From positions 1-7,027 of the forward strand of contig JAOTVO010000136.1 in NCBI GenBank assembly GCA_029863355.1: 7,027 nt of DNA, written 5' to 3'. The DNA comes from Candidatus Krumholzibacteriia bacterium. GTDB taxonomy: Bacteria; Krumholzibacteriota; Krumholzibacteria; WVZY01; JAKEHA01. The translations under genes were made by a program, and so were the position numbers. Of the stretch, positions 1 to 6,402 are shown one piece after another. A model generated the notes under the pieces. That model had not been told where the DNA came from, searched no databases, and saw only the letters and a program-made list of their open reading frames with translations. Numbering within the stretch: position 1 is the stretch's first letter; each line of letters starts with the position of its first letter.

Positions 1-2
1 CG

Positions 3-1238
3 CCGCGGCTTTCCGGCGAGCGCGTGTACCAGGAGAAGCAATACGAGTTCCTGGACCGGACGACGCTGAACGCCGGGCTCGGGCTCAACAGTCCGCAGAG
101 AGTGTCGTTTCTCAACATCTCGCCGTCGCTGAGCGCGAACAACGTCGCCACGCGCACCGATCTCGAGGTGCTCGCGCACCAGGTCGACCCGATTCCCCCG
201 GACACCGTGCCCGTGCTGGTTCCACCCTCGCGCCTGGTCGACACGGAGAACGTGTTCAGCTGGAACGGCGGGGTATCCGCGACCACCAACATCTACGGCA
301 CCTTCTACCCTACGCTGGGAAGGCTGCGCGGCATCCGGCACACGATCACCCCCAGCGCCAGCTATCGCATCACGCCCGCGCAGGGGAACCGGCCGCGGAG
401 CCAGGGCGTCGGCCTGAGTCTGCGCAACAGCCTCGACCTCAAAGTCGCCCGCCCTCCCGCCGCGGAGTCGGGAGGCGCCGCGGGTGTCGGGGCGAACGGA
501 GACGGTGGCGCGGCCGGCGACGGAGAAGAGGAGTTGAACAAACTCTCGGGCGTCGCCATCTGGTCGCTCACCACCGCCTACAATCCGGAAGCGCCCCGCA
601 AGCGCGCCTGGAGCACGATCAACAGCGGCTTCAACCTGCAGGTCTTCGGCCTCAACCTCTCGTGGAACCATGCCATCGACCCGTACCTGCTCGACGTGCT
701 TTCCTCGAGCACGACATCCGGCTTTCGGCTGCAGGGCTCGCACCCACTGGGGCGGTCCGAGGAGATCACCGTCCGCGAGCTCAACGTCGTCGCGGCCGCG
801 GACACGACGCTTGACGAGACCAAGGGTACCGGGTTCTCCATCCAGGAGACTGGCGACACCGTGGACCGAGGGCCCGGGGAACTGGCCCTGGAAAAGGGAC
901 GCCTGCCCTGGTCGCTCTCCGTGGACCTGAGCTACTCGACCACGCAGAACGCCGACCCGCGTTCGACGCTGCGCTTCAACGGACAGATCAACCTGACCAA
1001 GGCGTGGCGCTTCACCTACGGAACCACCTACGACGTGATGGAGCGCATCCAGACGGGGCAGAACATCGCCATTTCGCGCGACCTGCATTGCTGGGAGATG
1101 AGCCTCGCGCGGCAGAAGTTGGGAGACGAATGGCAGTTCTACTTCCGAATCGGGATCAGGGCGCACCCCGAGATCTTCACCGAGCAGGGCAGTCGGGGGC
1201 TAGGGGGAGGCACGTTCGGTACCTCGTCCTACTTCTAG
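3..1238 (+). CDS. lptD: LptD-like LPS-assembly outer-membrane protein, C-terminal part (5' truncated)
   Basis: The frame is open from the left edge, so this is the C-terminal 411 codons of a longer gene; the first GTG in frame (24) is not a real start. Several signatures of the LptD C-terminal barrel are visible. A G-x-x-R-H-T-I-x-P-S-x-S-Y segment lies at about codons 109-121. An A-Y-N-P segment followed by an S-T-I-N-S-G-F-N-L strand lies around 590-640. The near-terminal R-D-L-H-C-W-E motif is at 1077-1097, followed by a strand containing F-Y-F-R-I. The protein ends in an aromatic residue (Tyr-Phe), as outer-membrane barrels usually do. Family knowledge: LptD forms the barrel that inserts lipopolysaccharide into the outer leaflet. 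A Gly/Ala/Glu-rich low-complexity insert at about 447-537 looks like a surface or periplasmic loop. The gene reads towards the HU gene, but a strong promoter separates them. Identification is confident at family level; whether this is the essential LptD or a paralogue cannot be told from the fragment. Confidence 0.85.
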   Translation, partial: PRLSGERVYQEKQYEFLDRTTLNAGLGLNSPQRVSFLNISPSLSANNVATRTDLEVLAHQVDPIPPDTVPVLVPPSRLVDTENVFSWNGGVSATTNIYGTFYPTLGRLRGIRHTITPSASYRITPAQGNRPRSQGVGLSLRNSLDLKVARPPAAESGGAAGVGANGDGGAAGDGEEELNKLSGVAIWSLTTAYNPEAPRKRAWSTINSGFNLQVFGLNLSWNHAIDPYLLDVLSSSTTSGFRLQGSHPLGRSEEITVRELNVVAAADTTLDETKGTGFSIQETGDTVDRGPGELALEKGRLPWSLSVDLSYSTTQNADPRSTLRFNGQINLTKAWRFTYGTTYDVMERIQTGQNIAISRDLHCWEMSLARQKLGDEWQFYFRIGIRAHPEIFTEQGSRGLGGGTFGTSSYF

Positions 1239-1296
1239 TCCGGAGCGCTCCCCGGGGAAACTCCCGTCCCCAAGCGAAAAAGTGCGCGGATAGTTG

Positions 1297-1326
1297 TTGA
1301 CACGTTTTTTTGCAGGTCGATAGAGT
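1297..1326 (+). promoter_or_regulatory. Sigma-70-type promoter of the HU gene
   Basis: There is a perfect -35 box TTGACA at 1297-1302, an 18-base spacer, and a -10-like TAGAGT at 1321-1326 (4 of 6 matches). The spacer contains a run of seven T. The predicted start of transcription is around 1333, about 23 bases before the HU start codon. The promoter sits in the gap after the barrel gene, so HU appears to be transcribed independently. Confidence 0.6.
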
Positions 1327-1341
1327 GCGCATAAGGACGGG

Positions 1342-1352
1342 AAGGAGGTGAT
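1342..1352 (+). promoter_or_regulatory. Perfect extended Shine-Dalgarno for HU
   Basis: AAGGAGGTGAT is complementary over 11 bases to the canonical 3' end of 16S rRNA. GGAGG ends seven bases before the ATG at 1356. This fixes the HU start and suggests high-level translation. Confidence 0.85.
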
Positions 1353-1355
1353 ACG

Positions 1356-1646
1356 ATGAACAAGACGGAACTGATCGACAAGGTGGCCAAGAAAACGGGT
1401 CTGACCCTGAAGGACTCGAAGATGGTCGTGGAGGCGATCTTCAGCACCATTCCCAAGGAAGGCATCATCGCGAACGAACTCAAGACCGGCAAGAAGGTGC
1501 AGATCACCGGCTTCGGCACATTCCAGCTGCGCAAGCGCCGGAAGCGTGAAGGCCGGAACCCTCAGACCGGAGAGACGATCCAGATTCCCGCAACCAAGTT
1601 CCCGGCCTTCTCGGCAGGGCGCGCGCTCAAGGATCGGCTTCGTTAG
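1356..1646 (+). CDS. HU/IHF-family nucleoid DNA-binding protein
   Basis: The protein has 96 residues, the usual size for HU/IHF subunits (about 90-100). The N-terminal helices begin M-N-K-T-E-L-I-D-K-V, typical of HU. The family signature runs from G-F-G-T-F (residues 52-56) through the basic arm to G-R-N-P-Q-T-G (residues 66-72). Pro69 is the intercalating proline at the tip of the beta-arm that kinks DNA. The arm is very basic (R-K-R-R-K-R). The C-terminal helix carries the usual F-x-A-G-x-x-L-K-D. Expected role: homodimeric DNA bending and compaction of the nucleoid. The segment around residues 33-45 (P-K-E-G-I-I-A-N-E-L-K-T-G) is slightly longer than in E. coli HU. The gene is a monocistronic unit with its own promoter, perfect ribosome binding site and terminator. 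HU versus IHF cannot be decided from sequence alone; HU is the default. Confidence 0.95.
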   Translation: MNKTELIDKVAKKTGLTLKDSKMVVEAIFSTIPKEGIIANELKTGKKVQITGFGTFQLRKRRKREGRNPQTGETIQIPATKFPAFSAGRALKDRLR

Positions 1647-1669
1647 CGGTTGGGACCGCTGTACGTTAC

Positions 1670-1705
1670 GAGGGCGGGGCCGGTGGGCTCCGCCCTCTCG
1701 TTTTG
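1670..1705 (+). terminator. Rho-independent terminator after HU
   Basis: The arm at 1670-1680 pairs with 1687-1697 over 11 positions, one of them a G-U pair, around a six-base loop. The hairpin is followed by TCG and a short T-run at 1701-1704. It lies 23 bases beyond the HU stop codon and separates HU from the next promoter. Confidence 0.75.
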
Positions 1706-1751
1706 TCGCCCCCAGGGCAGCTTCCGTCGGAACTCGCTTTCTCGCAATGCC

Positions 1752-1780
1752 TTGCGACCGCACTCGGCGTGTGCTATGCT
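1752..1780 (+). promoter_or_regulatory. Extended -10 promoter of the selenoprotein operon
   Basis: TTGCGA at 1752-1757 (4 of 6 to the -35 consensus) is followed by exactly 17 bases and TATGCT at 1775-1780 (4 of 6). A TG at 1772-1773 makes an extended -10 element. The predicted transcription start is about 1787, only a few bases before the ATG at 1790, so the mRNA would be nearly leaderless. This agrees with the absence of any Shine-Dalgarno before that ATG. Confidence 0.55.
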
Positions 1781-1789
1781 CCCTTCATA

Positions 1790-3211
1790 ATGAACAAAAC
1801 GCTTGGCATAGCGGCGGTGCTCCTCGCGCTGTCGTGGACGTCCACGGCGCCGGCGCTCGGCGACGACGCGCGGGCGTTCCAGCTCGTCTACCACAGCGAC
1901 ACGCGCGGCTACTACCGGCCCTGCGGGTGACACCAGACCGCCGGAGGCGGGTTCGCCCGGCGGGCGAGCCTTCTGGAGTCTTTCGCGCGTGACGCCGAGC
2001 CGCTGTTCCTGTGCTCGGCGGGCGACTTCTACGGCACCGGGGACGTCTTCAACGAGCCCAAGTCGCGCTTCGTCGCGCGGACGATGGCGCGCCTGGGCTA
2101 CGACGCCGTCGGGGTCGGCGAGATGGACCTGGGCCACGGCCTAGACGCACTCGTCGAGGACGTGCGCGACCACGGCCTCAACGTGACCTGCGCAAACCTC
2201 ATGCGGCGCGGGGACCGGGAGCCGGCCGCCGCCCCCGGCCCCGCGGCCGAAGCGGGACGGGCCCGGGCCGAGGCGCACGGGACCGTCTTTCCCCCCTATC
2301 TCGTGATCGAGCGCGGCGGCCTGCGGGTGGGCTTCGTCGCAGTGCTCTCGCCGTCCACCCGCGTGCGCGCCGCGGGCTCGCCGGACGCGGCCGTCGAGGC
2401 GCTCACCTGGGCCATCGAAGACCCCCGCGCAGCGGCGGCGGCGGTAGCGGAGGCGCGGGCGGCTTGCGACCTGCTCGTGCTCCTCGCCCACGTGGAACAG
2501 AGCGAGCTGGATGCCCTGCTCCCGGAGCTGTCCGGCGTGGACCTGGTCGTTCTCGGACACGACCCGCACGGGCAGCCGCTGGTGGACGCCCGGGCGGGGG
2601 AAGACGTCCCCGTGGTGCGCGCGTCGTCGCAGGGACAGAACATCGGGAGACTGCGCGCCGCGATCTCCGGCCACGGCGCCCTGGAGGGGATCGCCAACCG
2701 CATCTACTTCCTCGACGCGACGTACGAGGCCGATCCCGAGACGGCCGCGCTCGTCGAGGCGTTCGAGGCTGAGAACCGGGAGGTACAGAAGACGCTGTAC
2801 GCCCGGGAGCAGCTGCGCGCGTCGCGCCACGGCGAGCGCCCCGGCAACGTCTACCTGGGATTGGGCGCCTGCCACGGTTGCCACGCCGAGGACTTCGAGG
2901 TCTACGCCAAGACGGCGCACGCGCACGCCTACCGCACCGTCTCGGAGCAGTTCGTCCATCGCGACACCAACTGCGTCGGATGCCACGTCACCGGTTGGGG
3001 TGAGCGCGGCGGATTCGACGGCTTACGCCTGCGCGGGGCGCAGGCCGATCTGGTCGACGTGCAGTGCGAGGCCTGTCACGGCCCCGGCGCCGAGCACGCG
3101 CGCGACGGGAGCTACCGCACGCGCGCCATCCAGAGTTGTGTAAAATGCCACACCCCCCACGAGGATCCCGATTTTGATTTCGCCAAGGACTGGCCGAAGG
3201 TGGCGCACTGA
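1790..3211 (+). CDS. Predicted selenoprotein: exported metallophosphoesterase-like domain fused to tetraheme cytochrome c554-like domain (Sec47 at in-frame TGA)
   Basis: Read through the TGA at 1928-1930, this is one 473-residue protein. Residues 1-24 form a signal peptide (basic Lys3, hydrophobic core, small residues before Asp25). A 5'-nucleotidase/calcineurin-like fold follows. Its first-strand motif reads S-D-T-R-G-Y-Y-R-P-C-G-U (residues 36-47), then G-G-G-F-A-R-R. Further pieces are a C-S-A-G-D-F-Y-G strand, L-G-Y-D-A-V-G-V-G-E-M-D, L-A-H-V-E at about 232-236 and L-G-H-D-P-H-G at 255-261. The C-terminal domain has four CXXCH heme sites (CHGCH 361-365, CVGCH 395-399, CEACH 426-430, CVKCH 450-454), with spacing like the cytochrome c554 family. 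Export and covalent heme place it in the periplasm. Typical metal ligands are partly replaced (D-x-R for D-x-H; G-E-M-D for G-N-H-E), so phosphatase activity is doubtful and an electron-transfer or sulfur/selenium redox role is inferred. The ATG at 1790 is chosen because it gives the signal peptide and fits the promoter. The alternative is a nonsense-mutated pseudogene or a sequencing error at 1928-1930; the matching hairpin argues against that. Confidence 0.8.
1928..1930 (+). other. In-frame TGA read as selenocysteine (Sec47)
   Basis: The TGA immediately follows codons for P-C-G and precedes H-Q-T-A-G-G-G-F-A-R-R in the same frame. The frame then stays open for 426 more codons, with recognisable phosphoesterase and heme motifs. 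Related proteins, as I recall them, carry P-C-G-C before a G-G-x-A-R-R segment, so TGA replaces a Cys codon by one base (TGC or TGT to TGA). TGA still seems to be a normal stop here, since two genes of the window end with it (3209-3211 and 3984-3986). Local selenocysteine recoding is therefore the better reading than a changed genetic code. Confidence 0.78.
1931..1976 (+). promoter_or_regulatory. Bacterial SECIS-like hairpin directly after the TGA
   Basis: CCGCCGG (1938-1944) pairs perfectly with CCGGCGG (1957-1963). After a two-base bulge, A1945-G1946, a three-pair mini-stem GCG/CGC (1947-1949 with 1954-1956) closes a GGUU tetraloop at 1950-1953. The loop begins 19 bases after the TGA, within the spacing I know for bacterial SECIS elements (roughly 16-37). 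The E. coli fdhF element has the same plan: a 5' bulge, a three-pair GCA/UGC mini-stem and a GGUC loop. An outer helix CCAGA (1933-1937) with TCTGG (1972-1976) may close the structure. The inferred function is binding of SelB with Sec-tRNA. Confidence 0.72.
3161..3166 (+). promoter_or_regulatory. Ribosome binding site deciding a TTG start
   Basis: GAGGAT lies seven bases before the TTG at 3174, inside the end of the cytochrome gene. No ATG or GTG exists in this frame near the signal-peptide region, so this site is the best support for the TTG start. Confidence 0.45.
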
Positions 3212-3986
3212 GCGAGCCGGCTGGGCGCTCGCGGCACTCCTGGCCTCGGCCACGAGCGACGCGGCGCCCGTCGAGACGCTCCTGCTCCCCGGCGTCGATA
3301 TCCGGGAGGCTGACCTCGAGGTTGGTAAGTGGTGTCGCTACCTCATCGTAGACGAAGCGCTGGGCGTGGCGGACTCGAGCGAAGTCACCGTCGCCATCGT
3401 GGGTCGGGAGGACGTGGGGGGCGAGCCGGCGTACTGGGTGGAGTTCGAGGCGGGCCCCTATGGGGCGGCCGCGGCGGATCGGGACCGCACCCTCGCCTTG
3501 GTGTCGGGCGGAATCACCCGCCACGCGCGCGGCGACTCGCTTTACCGATACGTGCATACCTTGTATAATCAGAAGGGAGAGGCGCATCCGGAGCGCGCGG
3601 ATCCCCGCAGCCTGGAGCGCCTGACGCTGACCCGCCCGACCACCGACGCCGACTGGACGGCGGGGGGCGAGGCCGCCGTGTCGACCCCGGCCGGGGACCT
3701 CCGGTGCCAGCGCCGGGATCTGAGCGTGGAGACAGCGAAGGAGATCCCTTCGGGGCGCGTGACCGTCGTGCAGCGCAACACGGACCGGTTCACGGTATGG
3801 TCGGCGCGCGAGGTGCCCGTCTTCCACCTCGTGAAGTGCGTGATCGAGCGCACGCGGGAGTCGCGAACGCGGCCCGCCGTGCGCGGCATCCCGGATGTGG
3901 GTCCGCGCGAGTCGCGGACGACGACGCTGCTGCTCGCCTTCGGCGACGGGGCGACGTCGCACCTCCCGTTGCGCGCGGATCCTTGA
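3174..3986 (+). CDS. Exported protein of unknown function
   Basis: I do not recognise this 270-residue protein. The TTG start overlaps the preceding gene by 38 bases and has a GAGGAT ribosome site at the right distance. The start gives an Arg-rich N-region, a hydrophobic stretch (A-G-W-A-L-A-A-L-L-A) and a likely cleavage near S-D-A|A at residue 30, so export is probable. There is no lipobox. The mature part looks beta-rich: a V-G-K-W-C-R-Y-L segment at about 51-58, a V-x-F-E-A-G segment near 90, and a late segment W-S-A-R-E-V-P-V-F-H-L-V-K-C at 209-222. Three Cys (54, 178, 222) are spread out, with no CXXCH or metal motif. Overlap with the selenoprotein gene and a 16-base gap to the peptidase gene suggest one transcript with translational coupling. 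It could be a periplasmic partner of the multiheme protein, but that is only guilt by position. Confidence 0.75.
   Translation: MISPRTGRRWRTERAGWALAALLASATSDAAPVETLLLPGVDIREADLEVGKWCRYLIVDEALGVADSSEVTVAIVGREDVGGEPAYWVEFEAGPYGAAAADRDRTLALVSGGITRHARGDSLYRYVHTLYNQKGEAHPERADPRSLERLTLTRPTTDADWTAGGEAAVSTPAGDLRCQRRDLSVETAKEIPSGRVTVVQRNTDRFTVWSAREVPVFHLVKCVIERTRESRTRPAVRGIPDVGPRESRTTTLLLAFGDGATSHLPLRADP
3541..3569 (+). promoter_or_regulatory. Possible internal promoter within the unknown exported gene
   Basis: A perfect TATAAT at 3564-3569 lies exactly 17 bases downstream of TTTACC (3541-3546, 4 of 6 to TTGACA). A full consensus -10 is unusual in such GC-rich coding DNA. It could drive the peptidase gene separately, from about 430 bases upstream. 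It may also be a chance product of the Tyr/Leu/Asn codons in this stretch. Confidence 0.3.
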
Positions 3987-3992
3987 GCGGGC

Positions 3993-4005
3993 AGGTGTTG
4001 TCATA
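3993..4005 (+). promoter_or_regulatory. Ribosome binding site with apparent ATA start codon
   Basis: AGGTG (3993-3997) is followed by five bases and then ATA-AAA-GCC. The same AGGTG-to-start distance of five bases is used by the HU gene in this window. Starting at ATA gives M-K-A-L-V-T-V, a normal signal-peptide beginning. In-frame alternatives are ATG 3895 (adds an Arg-rich shadow of the previous gene), GTG 4027 and ATG 4042 (both remove the basic N-terminus). Confidence 0.4.
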
Positions 4006-6366
4006 AAAGCCCTGGTAACCGTCATCGTGGCCGCCGCGGTCATGGCCTCGGCGTGGGGCAACGCGGCGGCGGCGGGCGTGCAGACGGTGCAAGTGCGCGC
4101 CGTGGACCCGGCCGCGTTCCCCGATCCGCCCGCGCGCACCTACTACCTCGCCGCGGGGGCGTCGGAGGCCGATGCCATCGCCGCGCACAAGGCGCTCATT
4201 CGCGCGGGTGCGCGCCACGTCAATCTCATTCTCCCCGACCGGATCATTGTCTGCGAGCTCCCGCGGGGGGCGACGGCGGAGCGCTTCGCCGCCCCCGCCG
4301 GATTCGTGCGCCTGAGCGAGAGGGAGGCGGCGCGCTCGAGCGCCGCGTGGGCGCACGCGTGCTACGAGCGCGTGGACCGCGCGCTGGCCGCGCCCGCGGC
4401 CGCACCCCCTGCCGTACGAACCAGCGGAGAAGCGGGCGCGGGGTTCGACGACCTGCTCCTGGTGCCGACTCCCGAGGAGGTCGCCGCCGCTTCGCGCGAG
4501 GTACAGCGCTGGCGCGCCGCCGGCGTCTCACCCCTGGCCGGCGCGGTCGAGGAGCGGAACATGCAGCAGAACTCCGAGATCCTGGGTGGGCACATTCACG
4601 CGCAGTTCGTCTTTCCGGAGAGCAACGGCGCCATCGAGACGGAAAGCGAGAACTGGAGCGACGACGATCTTGCCGCCGCCATCCAGGGCGCGGTGCAGGC
4701 GATGCTGCACTGGGAGGGGCGGTTCCCGAAGATGGACATCAACACCACGTTCCAGTACGTCGGACGCGCGGCCACGGGCTACGAGCCCATCGCGCACACC
4801 AACCGCACCGACAATCTGTGGATCATCGACACCCTGCGGAAGATCGGGTTTCCCCCGGCTTTCGAGTCGGAAAACGCCGGGGCGATCGTCCACGAGTACA
4901 ACAACGCGAACCGCGAGCGAATGGGGGCGGACTGGGCGTTCACCGCCTTCATCGCCTGCAGCCGCAACGAACCGGGAAACATCTTCCGCGGCGCCGACTA
5001 CACCGCCTACGCCTTTCTCGGGGGGCCGTACATGGTCGAGCCGTTCCCCGCGGGCGGCGACCCGAACGAGATCGGCGAGATGCTCGTCTACTCGCAGATC
5101 GTCAACCACGAAGCCGGCCACATCTTCTGGACCCTCGACGAGTACGTAGGCGCGCCGGGGGTGTGCACCGACCGCTCGGGCTACCTGAACGAGGTCAACT
5201 ACAACCTCAGCGGGATCGGTCCGGGGGGCATTCGCCGCTGCGTGCCGTATGTCGACTGCATCATGCATTCGGCCGCCCGCGAGGACCTCTTCCGCCCGTG
5301 GTGCGACTACTCCCAGGGACACCTCGGCGTGGTCGACTGGGACAATTCGGGTCGCCCCGACATCTGGGAGTCCCCCCCCGTGATCGAGTTCGCCGCGGAG
5401 GGCCCGGAGACCGTTTTGGTCAATCACGTCAGCGTCCGGTTCACGGCGCGCGCGACGGCCGTGCCCAACCAGAACCCGCAGCAGCCGGAGCACCTGCGCG
5501 TCGACTACGCCGCCCCCCTGGGCGGGGCCACCTTCGCGCTGGGCACGGGGACGCCGCACGCGCTGGGCGCGGAGGACGGGCGCTGGGACGAGGAGACGGA
5601 GGAATGTGTGCTCGAGGCGGATCTCGGGGGCACGGGGAAGTTGTCGTTCGATTTCCGGGTGGAGAACGCCATCGGACAGGTGTCCGCTCTCTACCGCAAG
5701 GACATCTACTTCCTCGGCGTGAACTTCTCGTCGCTGCGGGTGGCCGTGAGCGAGGGGCGGATCGACCTGGAGTGGGACGTGCGGGGCCACGACTTCGGCG
5801 CGGCCTACACGGTCTACCGGCTCGGCCCCGGCGAGAAGATGCCGGGCACGGCCATCGCGGAGGACGTGCGCGGCACGGACGGGCGCTACCACGTGGTGGA
5901 CGATAAAGTAGAGCCGGGTGTGCCCTATCGCTACCACGTGGACGGTGTGTTCGACCTGCCCGTGGACACTCTGACGGAGACCTTCCACTCCACCACGGGG
6001 GTGGTGAACGCCACGGCGATGATCCCCATCGGAGCGGCCGGGATGGTGTCGTACGTCTCGCCCAACCCGGCGCGCGACGACATGGCCCTCTCCATAGCGG
6101 TGCCCAGGACCTTCGTCCAGACCACGGCGCCGGGCGGCGTGACGCTGTACGAGCAGCGCGTGGCCACGCACGTCGCGGTGAGCGTCTTCGACGTGGGGGG
6201 ACGGCGCGTGCGGCGGCTCCACGACGACGGGGAGTTCCGCGACGTGCTGACGCTGCACTGGGACGGCAGGGGAGACGACGGACGGACGGTTCCCAACGGC
6301 GTCTACTTCATCCGCGTCCTCGCCGGCTCCGACCACGCCGTGCGCAAGGTGCTGCTCCTGCGCTAG
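4003..6366 (+). CDS. Secreted metzincin-like zinc peptidase with C-terminal FlgD/T9SS-type sorting module
   Basis: From an apparent ATA start the protein has 787 residues. It begins M-K-A-L-V-T-V-I-V-A-A-A-V, an ordinary signal peptide ending near A-A-A-A|G at residue 24. A Cys-poor N-terminal region of about 200 residues may be a propeptide. The catalytic part contains H-E-A-G-H-I-F-W-T-L-D-E-Y at 369-381. His369, Glu370 and His373 form the HExxH site, and Asp379 sits at the third-ligand position of the HExxHxxGxx(H/D) pattern, with Trp in place of the usual Gly. C-I-M-H-S (Met421) is a candidate Met-turn. A calcium-loop-like D-W-D-N-S-G-R-P-D follows at 445-453. A fibronectin-III-like domain spans about 578-650. 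The final 100 residues begin S-P-N-P-A-R and contain G-R-R-V-R-R-L, W-D-G-R-G-D-D-G-R and N-G-V-Y-F-I-R-V, the FlgD-like/type A sorting signature. Expected location is the cell surface or outside. The peptidase family (M64-like or M6-like) is uncertain. Confidence 0.85.
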   Translation: MKALVTVIVAAAVMASAWGNAAAAGVQTVQVRAVDPAAFPDPPARTYYLAAGASEADAIAAHKALIRAGARHVNLILPDRIIVCELPRGATAERFAAPAGFVRLSEREAARSSAAWAHACYERVDRALAAPAAAPPAVRTSGEAGAGFDDLLLVPTPEEVAAASREVQRWRAAGVSPLAGAVEERNMQQNSEILGGHIHAQFVFPESNGAIETESENWSDDDLAAAIQGAVQAMLHWEGRFPKMDINTTFQYVGRAATGYEPIAHTNRTDNLWIIDTLRKIGFPPAFESENAGAIVHEYNNANRERMGADWAFTAFIACSRNEPGNIFRGADYTAYAFLGGPYMVEPFPAGGDPNEIGEMLVYSQIVNHEAGHIFWTLDEYVGAPGVCTDRSGYLNEVNYNLSGIGPGGIRRCVPYVDCIMHSAAREDLFRPWCDYSQGHLGVVDWDNSGRPDIWESPPVIEFAAEGPETVLVNHVSVRFTARATAVPNQNPQQPEHLRVDYAAPLGGATFALGTGTPHALGAEDGRWDEETEECVLEADLGGTGKLSFDFRVENAIGQVSALYRKDIYFLGVNFSSLRVAVSEGRIDLEWDVRGHDFGAAYTVYRLGPGEKMPGTAIAEDVRGTDGRYHVVDDKVEPGVPYRYHVDGVFDLPVDTLTETFHSTTGVVNATAMIPIGAAGMVSYVSPNPARDDMALSIAVPRTFVQTTAPGGVTLYEQRVATHVAVSVFDVGGRRVRRLHDDGEFRDVLTLHWDGRGDDGRTVPNGVYFIRVLAGSDHAVRKVLLLR

Positions 6367-6402
6367 ACGCGCGGCGACGGCGCTGCGACGGGATCGCCAC
6401 GG

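Noticed and set aside
1242..1257. GGAGCGCTCC and CCCCGGGG palindromes as a terminator of the barrel gene
   Set aside because: They are short overlapping palindromes without a following T-run; termination there is not supported.
1928..1930. TGA as a general sense codon (altered genetic code)
   Set aside because: Two genes in the window end naturally at TGA (3209-3211 and 3984-3986), and no other gene needs TGA read-through.
1703..1930. A 75-residue ORF beginning at TTG 1703
   Set aside because: It would begin inside the T-run of the HU terminator and upstream of the promoter at 1752-1780. The signal peptide begins at ATG 1790.
2141..2986. Minus-strand open frame opposite the selenoprotein
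   Set aside because: It has a shadow composition without recognisable motifs, and the plus strand holds the heme and phosphoesterase motifs.
3141..3146. TAAAAT as a promoter for the unknown exported gene
   Set aside because: There is no -35-like sequence at 16-18 bases upstream, and it simply encodes part of the fourth heme motif region.
3895..4002. N-terminal extension of the peptidase to ATG 3895
   Set aside because: The extra 36 residues are Arg/Ser/Cys-rich, match the out-of-frame reading of the previous gene, and would bury the signal peptide.
4053..5906. Plus-strand open frame of 617 codons in another frame
   Set aside because: It is an Arg/Gly/Pro-rich shadow of the peptidase gene, whose own frame carries the HExxH site and sorting domain.
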